64,000 nucleotides of DNA from Absicoccus porci (GCF_003725415.1 NZ_RJQC01000001.1:675604-739603), one strand, 5' to 3'; counted from the first letter of the stretch, positions 25,720-34,777 are shown. Translations and numbers: made by a program. The notes: generated by a model from the letters alone, not told the origin.

Positions 25720-26049
25720 ATGTACGAAGTAAAAGAAAATTCAAGAATATTAAAAGACGGAACCGAAATCACGACCTATAGCAGAGATGTCGTCAGCTGC
25801 AACATTTTAGAGGTCGAAGCAGGAACCACCGGCTATCGTGGTGGTGATACCGGTCATGGTGGTCGCACCTATTTCCGTATTCAGGATGCAGCCTGTACGG
25901 ACATGGAAATCCATAGCTATACTACTCGCTGCGGCAGTAACGGTTTTGAGGTTTGCCTCGGTGGTGACTGCGAGCTGGAGACTATGATTCGAGCTTTGAA
26001 ATTTATCACCAAGGTTCTGGAAGAGGAATCCAAGGAGGTGTATGACTAA
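25720..26049 (+). CDS. Conserved phage protein, unknown
   Basis: A 109-residue protein, predicted mostly beta-strand: VVSCNILEVEAGTTGYRGGDTGHGGRTYFRIQD, then several Cys residues (ACTDME, TRCGSNGFEVCLGGDCELE). It starts 3 bp after the previous gene with GAGGAGG and overlaps the primase by 1 bp, so it belongs to the replication transcription unit. Similar proteins lie next to primase in clostridial phages. No function can be assigned. Confidence 0.75.
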   Translation: MYEVKENSRILKDGTEITTYSRDVVSCNILEVEAGTTGYRGGDTGHGGRTYFRIQDAACTDMEIHSYTTRCGSNGFEVCLGGDCELETMIRALKFITKVLEEESKEVYD

Positions 26050-28322
26050 TGTTCACCATTTATTCTGCGGACGTTACCGGTAATCCCGGTAACTGCTCCT
26101 ATCCGCATAAGCATGTCATCTTAGATGAGGACAGTCTGAAAGCTGCCATCTGCCATGACTATGTCTGCGCCGAATATAAAAACAGCTACCGCAATGGTGA
26201 TAACTTTATCGGCAGCGACTGCCTTCCTGTAGATTGCGATAACGACCACTCTGAGAATCCGGATGACTGGGTCACTCCCGACGATATCATGCAGGCCTTT
26301 CCGGGTGTCAGCTTTGCTATCCACTATAGCCGCTACAACAACCGTGAGAAAAACGGAAAGGCTGCAAGACCAAAGTTCCATGTCCTATTCCCAATCGAAT
26401 ATGTATCCGATGCCTCTCTTTACAGCGATATGAAGAAGCTGGTCAATTCCATCTTCCCATATTTCGATACGCAGGCACTGGATGCCGCACGATTCTTCTT
26501 TGGAACGACTACAGCAGATGTCGCTCTCTATCCGGGCCGCATGAATCTGACTGAGTTCTTGGATGAGGACCTGTTTGATGAAGATTTACCGGACGGTCAA
26601 TACGACGGTGCTGCTATTCCTGAAGGAAGCCGCAATGCCACCATGTCCCGTTTTGCCGGTCGTGTCATCAAAAAATACGGAGACAGCGACAAGGCATATC
26701 AGGCATTCATCGAAGAATCAGCAAAGTGCGTACCTCCGCTGGAGGCATCCGAGCTTGCTACCATCTGGCACAGTGCCCAGCGCTTTTATGCAAGACTCTC
26801 CCAGCAGGATGGCTACATTGCACCGGAAGTATATAACGACCCTTCCTGTTACAAACCGGGAGACTTCTCCGATGTTGGACAGGCTGAGGTGTTAGCCAAA
26901 TACTTCTCCGGCGAGCTCCGCTATTCTCCGGCCACCCACTTCATCCGATACTCTGACCATTACTGGCAGGAATCCGAACCGGGTGCGCAGGCAGCGGCTC
27001 ACGAACTTACAAGAAGACAGCTGAAGGAAGCTGGCAATGATATGCTCGAAGCACTCGATAAGCTGAAGAACTCCGGCGCACAGTCTCTGCTTGATTCCAT
27101 GACAAAGAACAAGGCAGAGCAGTTGATGAACGAGGACCAGCTGGAAGCCTATCAGGAATTTCTGGCTGCAAAGGCATATCAGCAGTTTTCTGTAAAGCGC
27201 AGGGATTCCAAGAACATTACTTCTACGCTGAAGGAATCTCGCCCGATGCTGGAAATCTCGCCTCGTGACCTTGATGCTGATTGCTTTGCTATGTGTACAC
27301 CGGAAGCAACTTATGACCTGCGTAAAGGAATGGCCGGTGCCAGAGAACACCTGCCGGAGGATTTCATTACCAAAATCACATCGGTGTCACCGAACTACAA
27401 GGGCCAGCAGATTTGGCTGGACTGCCTTGACCTCATCTTTCAGGGTAATCAGGAACTCATCGATTATGTTCAGATGATTTGTGGTCTGGCTGCTATCGGC
27501 AAGGTCTATGTGGAAGCACTCATCATTGCCTACGGTGATGGACGCAATGGTAAGTCCACCTTCTGGAATGCTATCTCCAGAGTGCTCGGTCTTTACTCCG
27601 GTAACATTTCTGCAGATACGCTCACTGTCGGATGCCGAAGAAACATCAAGCCGGAAATGGCTGAGGTCAAAGGTAAAAGACTCCTCATTGCAGCCGAGAT
27701 GCAGGAAGGTGCTCGTCTGAACGATTCCACCGTCAAGCAGCTCTGCTCCACTGATGATGTCTTTGCAGAAAAGAAATACAAGGACCCGTTCTCCTTCAAG
27801 CCTTGCCACACACTGGTGCTTTACACCAATCATCTGCCCCGTGTCTCCGCATCCGATGATGGCATTTGGAGACGACTCATCGTCATCCCGTTCAATGCCA
27901 AGATTACCGGCAGCAGCGACATCAAAAATTATAGTGAGTACCTTTACGACAACGCTGGCGGCAGCATTTTGGCGTGGGTCATCGAAGGTGCCAAGAAGGT
28001 CATCGAGTCTGATTACCAGATTCCCGTGCCGGACCTAGTGCAGAAAGCCATTGATGAATACCGTAGCCAGAACGACTGGTTCGGTCACTTCCTTGCAGAT
28101 AAATGTGAGGTCGACCCGTCTTATAAAGAAAGCTCCTCTTCTCTTTATCAGGCGTACCGCAACTATTCTCTGGACTGCAACGAGTATGTGCGCAGTACCG
28201 CTGACTTCTACTTTGCTCTGGAGAAGGCTGGCTTTGAGCGAATCACCGTGAGCAGAAAGCGTTACTTTAAGGGTCTGCGCTTACGTGAGGACACTGGTGC
28301 AGACGAGGATTTTATGAATTAA
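26049..28322 (+). CDS. Phage primase-helicase (P4/D5 family)
   Basis: A 757-residue protein. Residues 1-250 hold a primase-like domain (PVDCDNDHSENPDDW, with an acidic active site, and FDTQALDAARFFFG near 140). Residues about 430-650 form a D5_N/P4-type superfamily 3 helicase: Walker A AYGDGRNGKST (about 494-504), LIAAEMQEGARLN (Walker B region), and TNHLPRVSASDDGIWRRLIVIPF (sensor and arginine finger). It should open the phage origin and prime synthesis for the polymerase. The likely origin region at 28335-28425 lies right after it. Confidence 0.93.
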   Translation: MFTIYSADVTGNPGNCSYPHKHVILDEDSLKAAICHDYVCAEYKNSYRNGDNFIGSDCLPVDCDNDHSENPDDWVTPDDIMQAFPGVSFAIHYSRYNNREKNGKAARPKFHVLFPIEYVSDASLYSDMKKLVNSIFPYFDTQALDAARFFFGTTTADVALYPGRMNLTEFLDEDLFDEDLPDGQYDGAAIPEGSRNATMSRFAGRVIKKYGDSDKAYQAFIEESAKCVPPLEASELATIWHSAQRFYARLSQQDGYIAPEVYNDPSCYKPGDFSDVGQAEVLAKYFSGELRYSPATHFIRYSDHYWQESEPGAQAAAHELTRRQLKEAGNDMLEALDKLKNSGAQSLLDSMTKNKAEQLMNEDQLEAYQEFLAAKAYQQFSVKRRDSKNITSTLKESRPMLEISPRDLDADCFAMCTPEATYDLRKGMAGAREHLPEDFITKITSVSPNYKGQQIWLDCLDLIFQGNQELIDYVQMICGLAAIGKVYVEALIIAYGDGRNGKSTFWNAISRVLGLYSGNISADTLTVGCRRNIKPEMAEVKGKRLLIAAEMQEGARLNDSTVKQLCSTDDVFAEKKYKDPFSFKPCHTLVLYTNHLPRVSASDDGIWRRLIVIPFNAKITGSSDIKNYSEYLYDNAGGSILAWVIEGAKKVIESDYQIPVPDLVQKAIDEYRSQNDWFGHFLADKCEVDPSYKESSSSLYQAYRNYSLDCNEYVRSTADFYFALEKAGFERITVSRKRYFKGLRLREDTGADEDFMN

Positions 28323-28334
28323 GGCCATAAATGA

Positions 28335-28425
28335 CAAGGTGTATCAATGTGTTATATAAAACTTTTCTTAGGCCTATAAAAATATCAATAAGAAAAAGTA
28401 TGGAAAATACCATTGATACACCTTG
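28335..28425. promoter_or_regulatory. 15-bp inverted repeat around an AT-rich core (origin candidate)
   Basis: CAAGGTGTATCAATG at 28335-28349 and its perfect inverse at 28411-28425, separated by 61 bp that are very AT-rich. It sits between the primase-helicase and the VRR-NUC gene. The arrangement suits a replication origin or a binding site for the initiator; a long-range hairpin regulating the next gene is the alternative. Confidence 0.45.
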
Positions 28426-28461
28426 CACCTCTTCAAATTAACGGCCTGATGGAGGACAAGT

Positions 28462-28743
28462 ATGTTAGAAAAAACGATAGAAAAGAAATTGACAACCGCA
28501 GTAAAAAAGGCTGGTGGTATCGCACCGAAGTTCGTGTCTCCTTCTTTCGCAGGGATGCCCGACCGCCTTATCTTATTACCTGATGGGAAGTTTGCCTTTG
28601 CAGAATTAAAGGCACCAGGAGAATCCCCACGCCCATTGCAAAAAGCACGTCACAGGCTCCTTCGCTCTCTGGGCTTTCGTGTGTATGTGATTGACAGCAT
28701 AGAGCAGATTGGAGGGATGATTGATGAACTTCGCACCTCATGA
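28462..28743 (+). CDS. VRR-NUC domain nuclease
   Basis: A 93-residue minimal nuclease of the VRR-NUC family (PD-(D/E)xK fold). Asp34 in GMPDRLIL, Glu48 and Lys50 in FAELK, and the QKARHRLLRSLGFRVYVIDS helix are the family's signature. Stand-alone phage VRR-NUC proteins are thought to resolve branched DNA such as Holliday junctions. GGAGGACAAGT precedes the ATG. It overlaps the SNF2 helicase by about 20 bp, a common pairing in clostridial phages. Confidence 0.93.
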   Translation: MLEKTIEKKLTTAVKKAGGIAPKFVSPSFAGMPDRLILLPDGKFAFAELKAPGESPRPLQKARHRLLRSLGFRVYVIDSIEQIGGMIDELRTS

Positions 28744-30067
28744 TTATCAGGCCTACGCCATCGATTATATTGAGACACATCCTGTGGCAGCAGTCCTGCT
28801 CGATATGGGTCTTGGAAAGACGGTCATCTCCCTGACTGCCATCGCAGACCTTCTATTCGACAGCTTTGAGGCCCATCGCATTCTGGTAGTCGCCCCACTT
28901 CGAGTTGCCAGAGATACATGGCCTGCAGAAATCAGAAAATGGCAGCACCTAAAATCTCTGACCTTCGCCGTCTGTGTGGGGACACCAAAAGAGCGAAAAG
29001 CAGCTTTGATGGCAGGTGCAGACATCACCATCATCAACAGAGAAAACCTGCAATGGCTCATTGAGTCCAGCGGCTTTCCCTTTGACTACGATATGGTGGT
29101 CATCGACGAGCTCTCATCCTTCAAGAATCACAATTCTAAGAGGTTCAAGTCCCTGTTGAAGGTAAGACCAAGCGTCAAGCGTATCATCGGTCTGACCGGA
29201 ACCCCCTCTTCCAACGGTCTGATGGATTTATGGGCCGAGTTCCGACTGCTGGATTTAGGAAAACGCCTCGGACGCTTCATTACAGAGTACCGAAACAACT
29301 ACTTTGTGCCGGACAAGAGGAATGGCCAAATTATCTATTCCTATAATCCGCAGCCTTATGCTGAAGAACGCATCTATAGCCAGATTTCTGATATCACCAT
29401 CTCCATGAAATCAACAGACCACCTGAAGATGCCAGAGCTCATCTCCTCCGAATATGAGGTCCATTTATCCGATGATGAAGTGACCCGATACGAGGACTTG
29501 AAGCAGGAGCTGGTGCTGGAGCTCCCTGATGGAGAAATTACTGCTGCCAATGCTGCTTCTCTCACCGGAAAGTTATCCCAGCTTGCCAACGGAGCTATTT
29601 ATTCGGATACCGGTGACACCATTGAGTTCCACGACAGAAAACTGGATGCTCTGGAGGATATCATCGAATCCGCAAACGGCAAACCGGTCCTTGTGGCTTA
29701 TTGGTTCAAGCACGACCTCTCCCGTATCAAGAAACGCTTTGATGTGAGAGAAATAAAATCCAGCAAGGACATCACCGACTGGAATGCCGGAAAGATACCG
29801 GTAGCAGTCATCCACCCAGCCTCTGCCGGTCATGGACTTAACCTGCAGGCTGGTGGTTCCACCCTCATCTGGTTCGGGCTGACATGGTCACTGGAATTGT
29901 ATCAGCAGACCAACGCCCGTCTCTGGAGACAGGGCCAGACTTCCGGAACCGTGGTAATAGAACACATCATCACAAAAGGAACCATTGATGAGCGCATCTT
30001 AAAGGCTCTCTCCAAAAAGGAGCTGACCCAGAACGCCCTTATCGATGCAGTAAAAGCAAACCTATGA
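28724..30067 (+). CDS. SNF2-family DEAD/DEAH helicase
   Basis: A 447-residue superfamily 2 ATPase. Walker A is DMGLGKT (about 28-34), the DEAH-like box is VVIDELSSFKN (about 127-137), motif III is LTGTPSSN, and the late NLQAGGSTLIWFGLTWSLELYQQTNARLWRQGQ is the SNF2 motif V-VI. GGAGG precedes the ATG at 28724 (the TTG at 28721 is less likely). Phages encode it with VRR-NUC, probably to unwind or remodel branched intermediates during replication and recombination. Confidence 0.92.
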   Translation: MNFAPHDYQAYAIDYIETHPVAAVLLDMGLGKTVISLTAIADLLFDSFEAHRILVVAPLRVARDTWPAEIRKWQHLKSLTFAVCVGTPKERKAALMAGADITIINRENLQWLIESSGFPFDYDMVVIDELSSFKNHNSKRFKSLLKVRPSVKRIIGLTGTPSSNGLMDLWAEFRLLDLGKRLGRFITEYRNNYFVPDKRNGQIIYSYNPQPYAEERIYSQISDITISMKSTDHLKMPELISSEYEVHLSDDEVTRYEDLKQELVLELPDGEITAANAASLTGKLSQLANGAIYSDTGDTIEFHDRKLDALEDIIESANGKPVLVAYWFKHDLSRIKKRFDVREIKSSKDITDWNAGKIPVAVIHPASAGHGLNLQAGGSTLIWFGLTWSLELYQQTNARLWRQGQTSGTVVIEHIITKGTIDERILKALSKKELTQNALIDAVKANL

Positions 30068-30136
30068 CAATCTTCGACAAAATACGACAATCCGTGCCAA
30101 TCCGAGGGAAATCTATTTTTTCGGAGGTACCAATCA

Positions 30137-30571
30137 ATGACTGCAAAAGAATACTTATCTCAAGCACGCTACTTGGATAATAGAATCAAAAGCAAACTGT
30201 TACAGATAGATTCCTTAAATGAATTAGCTACCCGTTGCACACCGTCCTACTCCGATATGCCAAAGAGCCCTAACCGTGAAGGCTCTCGAATGGAATCCGC
30301 CATTCTTGACATCATCGAGCTGGAGGATGAAATCAGTAAAGACGTCGTAGAACTTGTGGCATTAAAGAAGGAAATCGTAGAGGTTATCAAACAGGTCGGC
30401 AATACCGAATACCAGACCTTACTTGAGGAACGCTACCTCTGCTTTATCACATGGGAGCAGATTGCTGTTGATATGGGATACGAGCTTCGTTATATCCACA
30501 AACTTCATGGAAAGGCACTGGAAGAAGTAAAAGTTCCGGCTTTCTATGAAGGTGGACATGAAATGACATAG
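30137..30571 (+). CDS. DUF1492-like late-gene regulator
   Basis: A 144-residue coiled-coil and HTH protein. The N terminus (TAKEYLSQARYLDNRIKSKLLQIDSL) and the end (EERYLCFITWEQIAVDMGYELRYIHKLHGKALEEV) match the DUF1492/ArpU-like phage proteins, with a sigma region-4-like helix-turn-helix. They are encoded just upstream of the packaging genes and are thought to switch on late transcription. GGAGG is 9 nt upstream. A hairpin terminator follows at 30627, so late genes may need an anti-termination or activation event. Confidence 0.82.
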   Translation: MTAKEYLSQARYLDNRIKSKLLQIDSLNELATRCTPSYSDMPKSPNREGSRMESAILDIIELEDEISKDVVELVALKKEIVEVIKQVGNTEYQTLLEERYLCFITWEQIAVDMGYELRYIHKLHGKALEEVKVPAFYEGGHEMT

Positions 30572-30626
30572 AAAGACACTAAGCTCTTCTGATATTATTA
30601 TACTAGCGAAAGTGAGAATCGCAGAA

Positions 30627-30660
30627 AGCCTTGTGGGACGAGTCCTGCAGGGCTTTTCTT
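30627..30660 (+). terminator. Rho-independent terminator between early and late genes
   Basis: AGCCTTGTGGGA pairs with TCCTGCAGGGCT (12 pairs with some G-T), loop CGAG, followed by TTTTCTT. It lies between the DUF1492 gene and HNH, at the boundary of replication and packaging genes. Confidence 0.65.
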
Positions 30661-30685
30661 ATACCCAAACGGAAGGAGGAATACG

Positions 30686-31045
30686 ATGCCAAGAAAACCA
30701 AAACGTCCCTGCTCCTATCCCGGCTGCCCAAATCTGACAGACGGACGCTTCTGTCCGGAGCATGAAAAGAAGGAAGCCAAACGCTACGAGAAGTACGACA
30801 GAGACCCGAATGCCAAGCGTCGCTACGGGCGTGCATGGAAACGTATCCGTGACAGCTATGCTGCTGCCCACCCTCTTTGTGAGAGGTGCCTTGAGAACGG
30901 TGTCTACACACCAACCGAGCAGATACACCATGTGAAGCCCCTCTCCCAAGGCGGCACGCACGATAGAGAGAACTTGATGGCTCTTTGCAAATCCTGCCAT
31001 GCCAAGATTCATGCGGAACACGGCGACCGCTGGCACAACCGGTAG
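30686..31045 (+). CDS. HNH endonuclease of the packaging module
   Basis: A 119-residue HNH nuclease. Zinc ligands are in CSYPGCPN and FCPEH near the N terminus and CERC / CKSC in the core; the HNH motif reads IHHVKPLSQGGTHDRENLMALCKSCHAKIH. In HK97-like phages such a gene sits directly before the small terminase and works with the terminase to cut DNA at the packaging site. GGAGGAATACG precedes the ATG. Position and length fit this role well. Confidence 0.92.
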   Translation: MPRKPKRPCSYPGCPNLTDGRFCPEHEKKEAKRYEKYDRDPNAKRRYGRAWKRIRDSYAAAHPLCERCLENGVYTPTEQIHHVKPLSQGGTHDRENLMALCKSCHAKIHAEHGDRWHNR

Positions 31046-31156
31046 GGGCGGTCCACTTCTCTACGGTGAAGTCACCGGGGAACGGGCGTGGGGTCTCACG
31101 CACAAAGTCGCAATTTCAAACGGGGTATATAGGCCCCTGAACTGGAGGTGTAAAAA

Positions 31157-31711
31157 ATGGCTAAGGACGGTACCAACCGTGGCGGCGCTCGTATCGGCGC
31201 TGGAGCCAAGAAAAAGCCCTTAGCTGAGAGAATCGCTGAGGGAAATCCGGGCAAACGTGAGTTGACTGTCATCGACTTTACAGACAGCACCGTCGATTTA
31301 GAAGGTCAGCCGATGCCCAAACCATCCAAGATGCTATCTGCCAAGCAAAAGAACGGCAAAAAGCTCGTTGCTGCAGATGTCTACAAGAAAACATGGAACT
31401 GGCTGCATGAACGTGGCTGCGCTGCTCTCGTCTCTCCGGAGCTTTTAGAGCGCTATGCCATGAGTGTTGCTCGTTGGATTCAGTGTGAGGAAGCCATCAC
31501 AGAGTTTGGATTCCTTGCCAAGCATCCGACGACCGGCAATGCCATCCAGTCTCCCTATGTGGCCATGAGTCAGAACTTCATGAGCCAGACCAATCGTCTC
31601 TGGATGGAGATATACCAAATCGTAAAAGAAAATTGTGCCACTGAATATAACGGCGCTACTCCACAGGATGATGTGATGGAGCGTCTCCTACTGGCACGGA
31701 AAGGAAATTAA
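31157..31711 (+). CDS. terS: Phage terminase small subunit (P27 family)
   Basis: A 184-residue P27-type small terminase. Visible are the basic Gly-rich start (GTNRGGARIGAGAKKKP), GNPGKRELTV and the helical core YAMSVARWIQCEEAI...GNAIQSPYVAMSQNFMSQTNRLWMEI. It recognises the packaging site and recruits the large subunit. Unusually, the large subunit lies 4 kb further on: six accessory genes are inserted between the two. GGAGGTG is 8 nt upstream. Confidence 0.9.
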   Translation: MAKDGTNRGGARIGAGAKKKPLAERIAEGNPGKRELTVIDFTDSTVDLEGQPMPKPSKMLSAKQKNGKKLVAADVYKKTWNWLHERGCAALVSPELLERYAMSVARWIQCEEAITEFGFLAKHPTTGNAIQSPYVAMSQNFMSQTNRLWMEIYQIVKENCATEYNGATPQDDVMERLLLARKGN

Positions 31712-31713
31712 CT

Positions 31714-32496
31714 ATGATTGAAAAAGTAAATCCAGCGCATCCGGATAAGATTGCAGACAGGATTGCCGGAGCCATCGTCGACCTTGCTTATAAAACAGAC
31801 GATGCTCCTAAAATCGCTGTTGAGGTTCTCATCGGACATGGCTATGGTCATGTCGTTATCGAAACCTCTGCTCCTATCGATAAGACGGATGTCGCTTTTA
31901 TCGTAGAGCGTCTTGCTCCCGGCATTCGTGTCTTCATTCAGATTGTTCCGCAGGATGCCCATCTTGCTAAGAATCAGGCCAAGGACATCCGCTGCGGTGA
32001 TAACGGCATCTTCAAGGGCATGCCGCTTACAGAGGAACAGAAGGAAATCTCGAAGATTGCCAGAGAAATCTACAGCACCTATCCCTTTGATGGAAAGTAT
32101 ATCCTCGACGAAGCAAGACTCATCCTCTGTCAGAGCCATGCAGCTACTTCGGAACTAAAACAGAAATATCCGCATGCTGAGGTAAATCCGCTCGGTGATT
32201 GGACTGGCGGCATTGATGTGGACAGCGGTGCTACCAACAGAAAGCTCGGAAGTGATATGGCTGACTCTGTTACTGGCGGTGGCCTTCATGGGAAGGACCT
32301 GTCAAAGGCAGATGTCACGCTCAACATCTACGCTTTCCTAAAAGCTCAGGAAACTGGACAGCCGGTAACCATCTGCTGCGCTATCGGTGATGACACGATT
32401 GATGGTCATCCCTACAGTGAGCTGGTGGCTATCGCTGCGGAATATATAAAATCCATCGGCGGATTTGAAAAGTTCGCTGAATGGGGATTGTTCTAA
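31714..32496 (+). CDS. MetK-like S-adenosylmethionine synthetase, short phage form
   Basis: A 260-residue protein related to methionine adenosyltransferase, which makes AdoMet from methionine and ATP. HPDKIADRIAGAIVD (9-23) matches the N-terminal motif, CGDNGIFKG the central one, and TNRKLGSDMAD...GGGLHGKDLSKAD the triphosphate-binding loop. Bacterial MetK is about 390 residues, so a central domain is missing and the usual ESVSEG start is replaced. It is followed at once by a DNA methyltransferase; one could supply methyl donor to the other. Activity of the short form cannot be judged. Confidence 0.8.
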   Translation: MIEKVNPAHPDKIADRIAGAIVDLAYKTDDAPKIAVEVLIGHGYGHVVIETSAPIDKTDVAFIVERLAPGIRVFIQIVPQDAHLAKNQAKDIRCGDNGIFKGMPLTEEQKEISKIAREIYSTYPFDGKYILDEARLILCQSHAATSELKQKYPHAEVNPLGDWTGGIDVDSGATNRKLGSDMADSVTGGGLHGKDLSKADVTLNIYAFLKAQETGQPVTICCAIGDDTIDGHPYSELVAIAAEYIKSIGGFEKFAEWGLF

Positions 32497-32507
32497 GGAG
32501 GAATACC

Positions 32508-33758
32508 ATGCAGATTGAAAAGAAAAACGTCTCGCAGCTTCTTCCTGCGGATTACAATCCCCGTAAGGATTTGAAGCCCGGTGACAAAGAATATGAAAAA
32601 CTGAAACGCTCCATCGAGCAGTTCGGATATGTGGAGCCGGTCATCTGGAACTCCACCACTTCTCGTGTCGTTGGTGGTCACCAGAGATTGAAGGTTCTCA
32701 TCGATATGGGCATTACCGAGGTGGAATGCGTCATCGTCGAAATGGATGAAGAGAAGGAAAAAGCTCTGAATGTTGCGCTCAACAAAATCAGCGGTGAATG
32801 GGATAACGACAAGTTGGCCCTCCTCATTGCTGACCTGCAGGGTGCAGACTTCGATGTCTCCCTTACCGGTTTTGAGCCAGAAGAACTGGAGGACCTGTTT
32901 AGAGAAGATACAAAGAAAGGTGTTCAGGATGATGACTTCGATGTGGATGCCGAGCTTGCAAAACCTACCTTCTCCAAGGCTGGTGACCTGTGGCTCCTTG
33001 GTGACCACCGTCTGGTCTGTGGCGATTCCACAAAGTCTGAGACCTATGAGCTTCTGATGAATGGTAAGCTGGCAAATCTGGTCGTGACGGACCCTCCGTA
33101 CAATGTCAATTACGAAGGAAGCGCCGGTAAGATTAAGAACGACAATATGGAAAACAGTGCCTTCTATCAGTTCCTACTGGATGCCTACACTCGCATGTAT
33201 GAGTCAATGGCGGATGACGCTTCTATCTACGTCTTCCATGCTGACACCGAGGGTCTTAACTTCCGCAGAGCATTTGCTGATGCTGGTTTCTACCTTTCTG
33301 GCTGCTGCATCTGGAAAAAGCAGTCCCTTGTCCTCGGACGCAGCCCTTATCAGTGGATGCATGAGCCTTGCCTCTTCGGATGGAAGAAATCCGGCAAACA
33401 TCAGTGGTATACCGGACGCAAGGAAACAACCATCTGGGAATTTGATAAGCCCAAGAAGAACGGCGACCATCCGACCATGAAGCCTATCCCTCTTCTGGCT
33501 TATCCGATTATGAATTCCAGCATGACCAATTCTCTGGTCCTTGACCCATTTGGTGGTTCTGGCAGCACGCTTATCGCCTGTGAACAGACCGGTCGTATCT
33601 GCCACACCATCGAGCTGGATGAAAAGTTCTGTGATGTTATCGTCAAGCGCTACATTGAGCAGGTCGGTTCCTCTGCAAAGGTCTCCGTCATCCGTGATGG
33701 CTTGACCTATTCCTATGATGAAATCGCACCGAAAGCTGAGGATGCCACTCTTTTGTAA
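32508..33758 (+). CDS. ParB-like / DNA methyltransferase fusion
   Basis: A 416-residue fusion. Residues 1-110 are a ParB/Srx-type domain (LLPADYNPRKDLKPGD and VVGGHQRLKVLIDMG). The rest is a DNA methyltransferase with catalytic DPPYNVNYEG (about 197-206) and the AdoMet loop DPFGGSGSTLIACEQTGR (about 345-362), the order of a beta-class N6-adenine or N4-cytosine enzyme. Such orphan phage methylases protect phage DNA from host restriction. GGAGG is 7 nt upstream of 32508; an earlier in-frame start at 32481 overlaps the MetK-like gene. No matching restriction enzyme is encoded nearby. Confidence 0.93.
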   Translation: MQIEKKNVSQLLPADYNPRKDLKPGDKEYEKLKRSIEQFGYVEPVIWNSTTSRVVGGHQRLKVLIDMGITEVECVIVEMDEEKEKALNVALNKISGEWDNDKLALLIADLQGADFDVSLTGFEPEELEDLFREDTKKGVQDDDFDVDAELAKPTFSKAGDLWLLGDHRLVCGDSTKSETYELLMNGKLANLVVTDPPYNVNYEGSAGKIKNDNMENSAFYQFLLDAYTRMYESMADDASIYVFHADTEGLNFRRAFADAGFYLSGCCIWKKQSLVLGRSPYQWMHEPCLFGWKKSGKHQWYTGRKETTIWEFDKPKKNGDHPTMKPIPLLAYPIMNSSMTNSLVLDPFGGSGSTLIACEQTGRICHTIELDEKFCDVIVKRYIEQVGSSAKVSVIRDGLTYSYDEIAPKAEDATLL

Positions 33759-33876
33759 GTAGGTATAGTACACAATCCAGAAGGCACATATTTGTCGATG
33801 TTTTTCTTCGATATCGCTTGCTATTATGTGCCTTCAGAGTGATATATGTACTACCAAAACAAAGGAGGATACCTAC
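33759..33876 (+). promoter_or_regulatory. Promoter cassette 1 with nested inverted repeats
   Basis: Contains the promoter TTGCTA-N17-GATATA (33818-33846). Three nested inverted repeats surround it: GTAGGTAT/ATACCTAC (33759-33766, 33869-33876), TAGTAC/GTACTA (33766-33771, 33848-33853) and GAAGGCACATA/TATGTGCCTTC (33780-33790, 33825-33835). The right outer arm abuts the start codon at 33877. The core CCTT(T/C)AGAGTGATATAT is shared with cassettes 2, 3 and 4. Confidence 0.7.
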
Positions 33877-34563
33877 ATGAACATCATCTTAAACGTAACC
33901 GAAAGAAAGCCGCTGGCAGCCCTGCTTGGCGAGTACAAGAACACCAAACCGAAATACCTGAGAGCCCCTTCCTATGGCTACCAGATTGGTGACCTTCTTC
34001 TGACACGAGAAGGAAACATCGAAGGCCCGGACACCATGACCAAGGAAGAATTCGACGAGCTTCTGACCCTCTTGGATGCAGGCGGCTATCGTCCGGAAGA
34101 GACAGACTTCCACCCGGCTGAGGAACCGGAAGCTGAAGAAGCTCCTGCAGAAAAGACTGGACTTACCATTACCCTTCCACTTGACAAGGTCAAGGTCGGA
34201 AACCTCACCAACCTTCTAGATGCCAAAGGCTCCCTCATCAAGCATGCCCTTCACATCGAGGACCTGCGCTTTGAACTGAACGAGGACAGCATTTCCTTCC
34301 CTTGGTTCAAAGAACTTCCTGAGCCGGATGAGATTCACGCCTACAGCGCACTGATTGCAGCCCTTTGCAAAATGAGCAAGGAGCAGAAACGAATCAGCGC
34401 TACTGCAAAGCCGGTGGACAATGAGCGCTACGCTTTCCGCTGCTTCCTTCTCCGCCTCGGCTTCATTGGTGACGAGTACAAAACAGACCGCAAAATCCTG
34501 ATGAGACATCTTCCGGGCAACAGCGCATTCAAAGGAGGTGAAGGCCATGCAATTTCCAAGTAA
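33877..34563 (+). CDS. Virulence-related-protein-like accessory protein
   Basis: About 228 residues. The start MNIILNVTERKPLAALLGEYKNTKPKYLRAPSYGYQIGDLLLTREG resembles proteins labelled virulence-related in clostridial conjugative elements; the label has no biochemical basis. A Glu/Ala/Pro linker (about residues 82-98) separates this from a helical C-terminal domain (GLTITLPLDKVKVGNLTNLLDAKGSLIKHAL...). It has its own promoter cassette, so it is an autonomous unit between the terminase genes. The next gene overlaps it by 17 bp. Function unknown. Confidence 0.7.
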   Translation: MNIILNVTERKPLAALLGEYKNTKPKYLRAPSYGYQIGDLLLTREGNIEGPDTMTKEEFDELLTLLDAGGYRPEETDFHPAEEPEAEEAPAEKTGLTITLPLDKVKVGNLTNLLDAKGSLIKHALHIEDLRFELNEDSISFPWFKELPEPDEIHAYSALIAALCKMSKEQKRISATAKPVDNERYAFRCFLLRLGFIGDEYKTDRKILMRHLPGNSAFKGGEGHAISK

Positions 34564-34777
34564 GGAACAGGTGGCCCGTCAGCGCCGCCTTTACCCAGCA
34601 GGCACCCGTGTGGAGCTGGTCCAGATGGACGACGCACAGGCCCCACCAGTGGGCACACGAGGCACCGTCATTGGTGTCGACGATACCGGAAGCATCATGG
34701 TAGCTTGGGACAACGGCTCCGGACTCAACGTCATTTACGGCGTTGACCACTGCAAAAAGGTTCCAATCGACGACTAA
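34547..34777 (+). CDS. DUF4314 domain protein
   Basis: A 76-residue protein made of a single small beta domain: FPAGTRVELVQMDD-type strand (YPAGTRVELVQM), GTRGTVIGVDDTGSIMVAWDNGSGLNVIYGVD. This is the DUF4314 fold, similar to an SH3 barrel. AAAGGAGGTG lies 8 nt before the ATG at 34547. It is co-transcribed with the preceding accessory gene. Members are common in plasmids, conjugative elements and phages of Clostridia; function unknown. Confidence 0.85.
   Translation: MQFPSKEQVARQRRLYPAGTRVELVQMDDAQAPPVGTRGTVIGVDDTGSIMVAWDNGSGLNVIYGVDHCKKVPIDD

Noticed and set aside
31046..31156. cos site between HNH and small terminase (GC-rich, GCGTG/CACGC stem)
   Set aside because: The place is right for HNH-type phages, but no overhang or site sequence can be defined from this window alone.
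31714..32496. Housekeeping metK of the host
   Set aside because: Too short, central domain missing, and embedded between phage terminase genes with phage-like composition.
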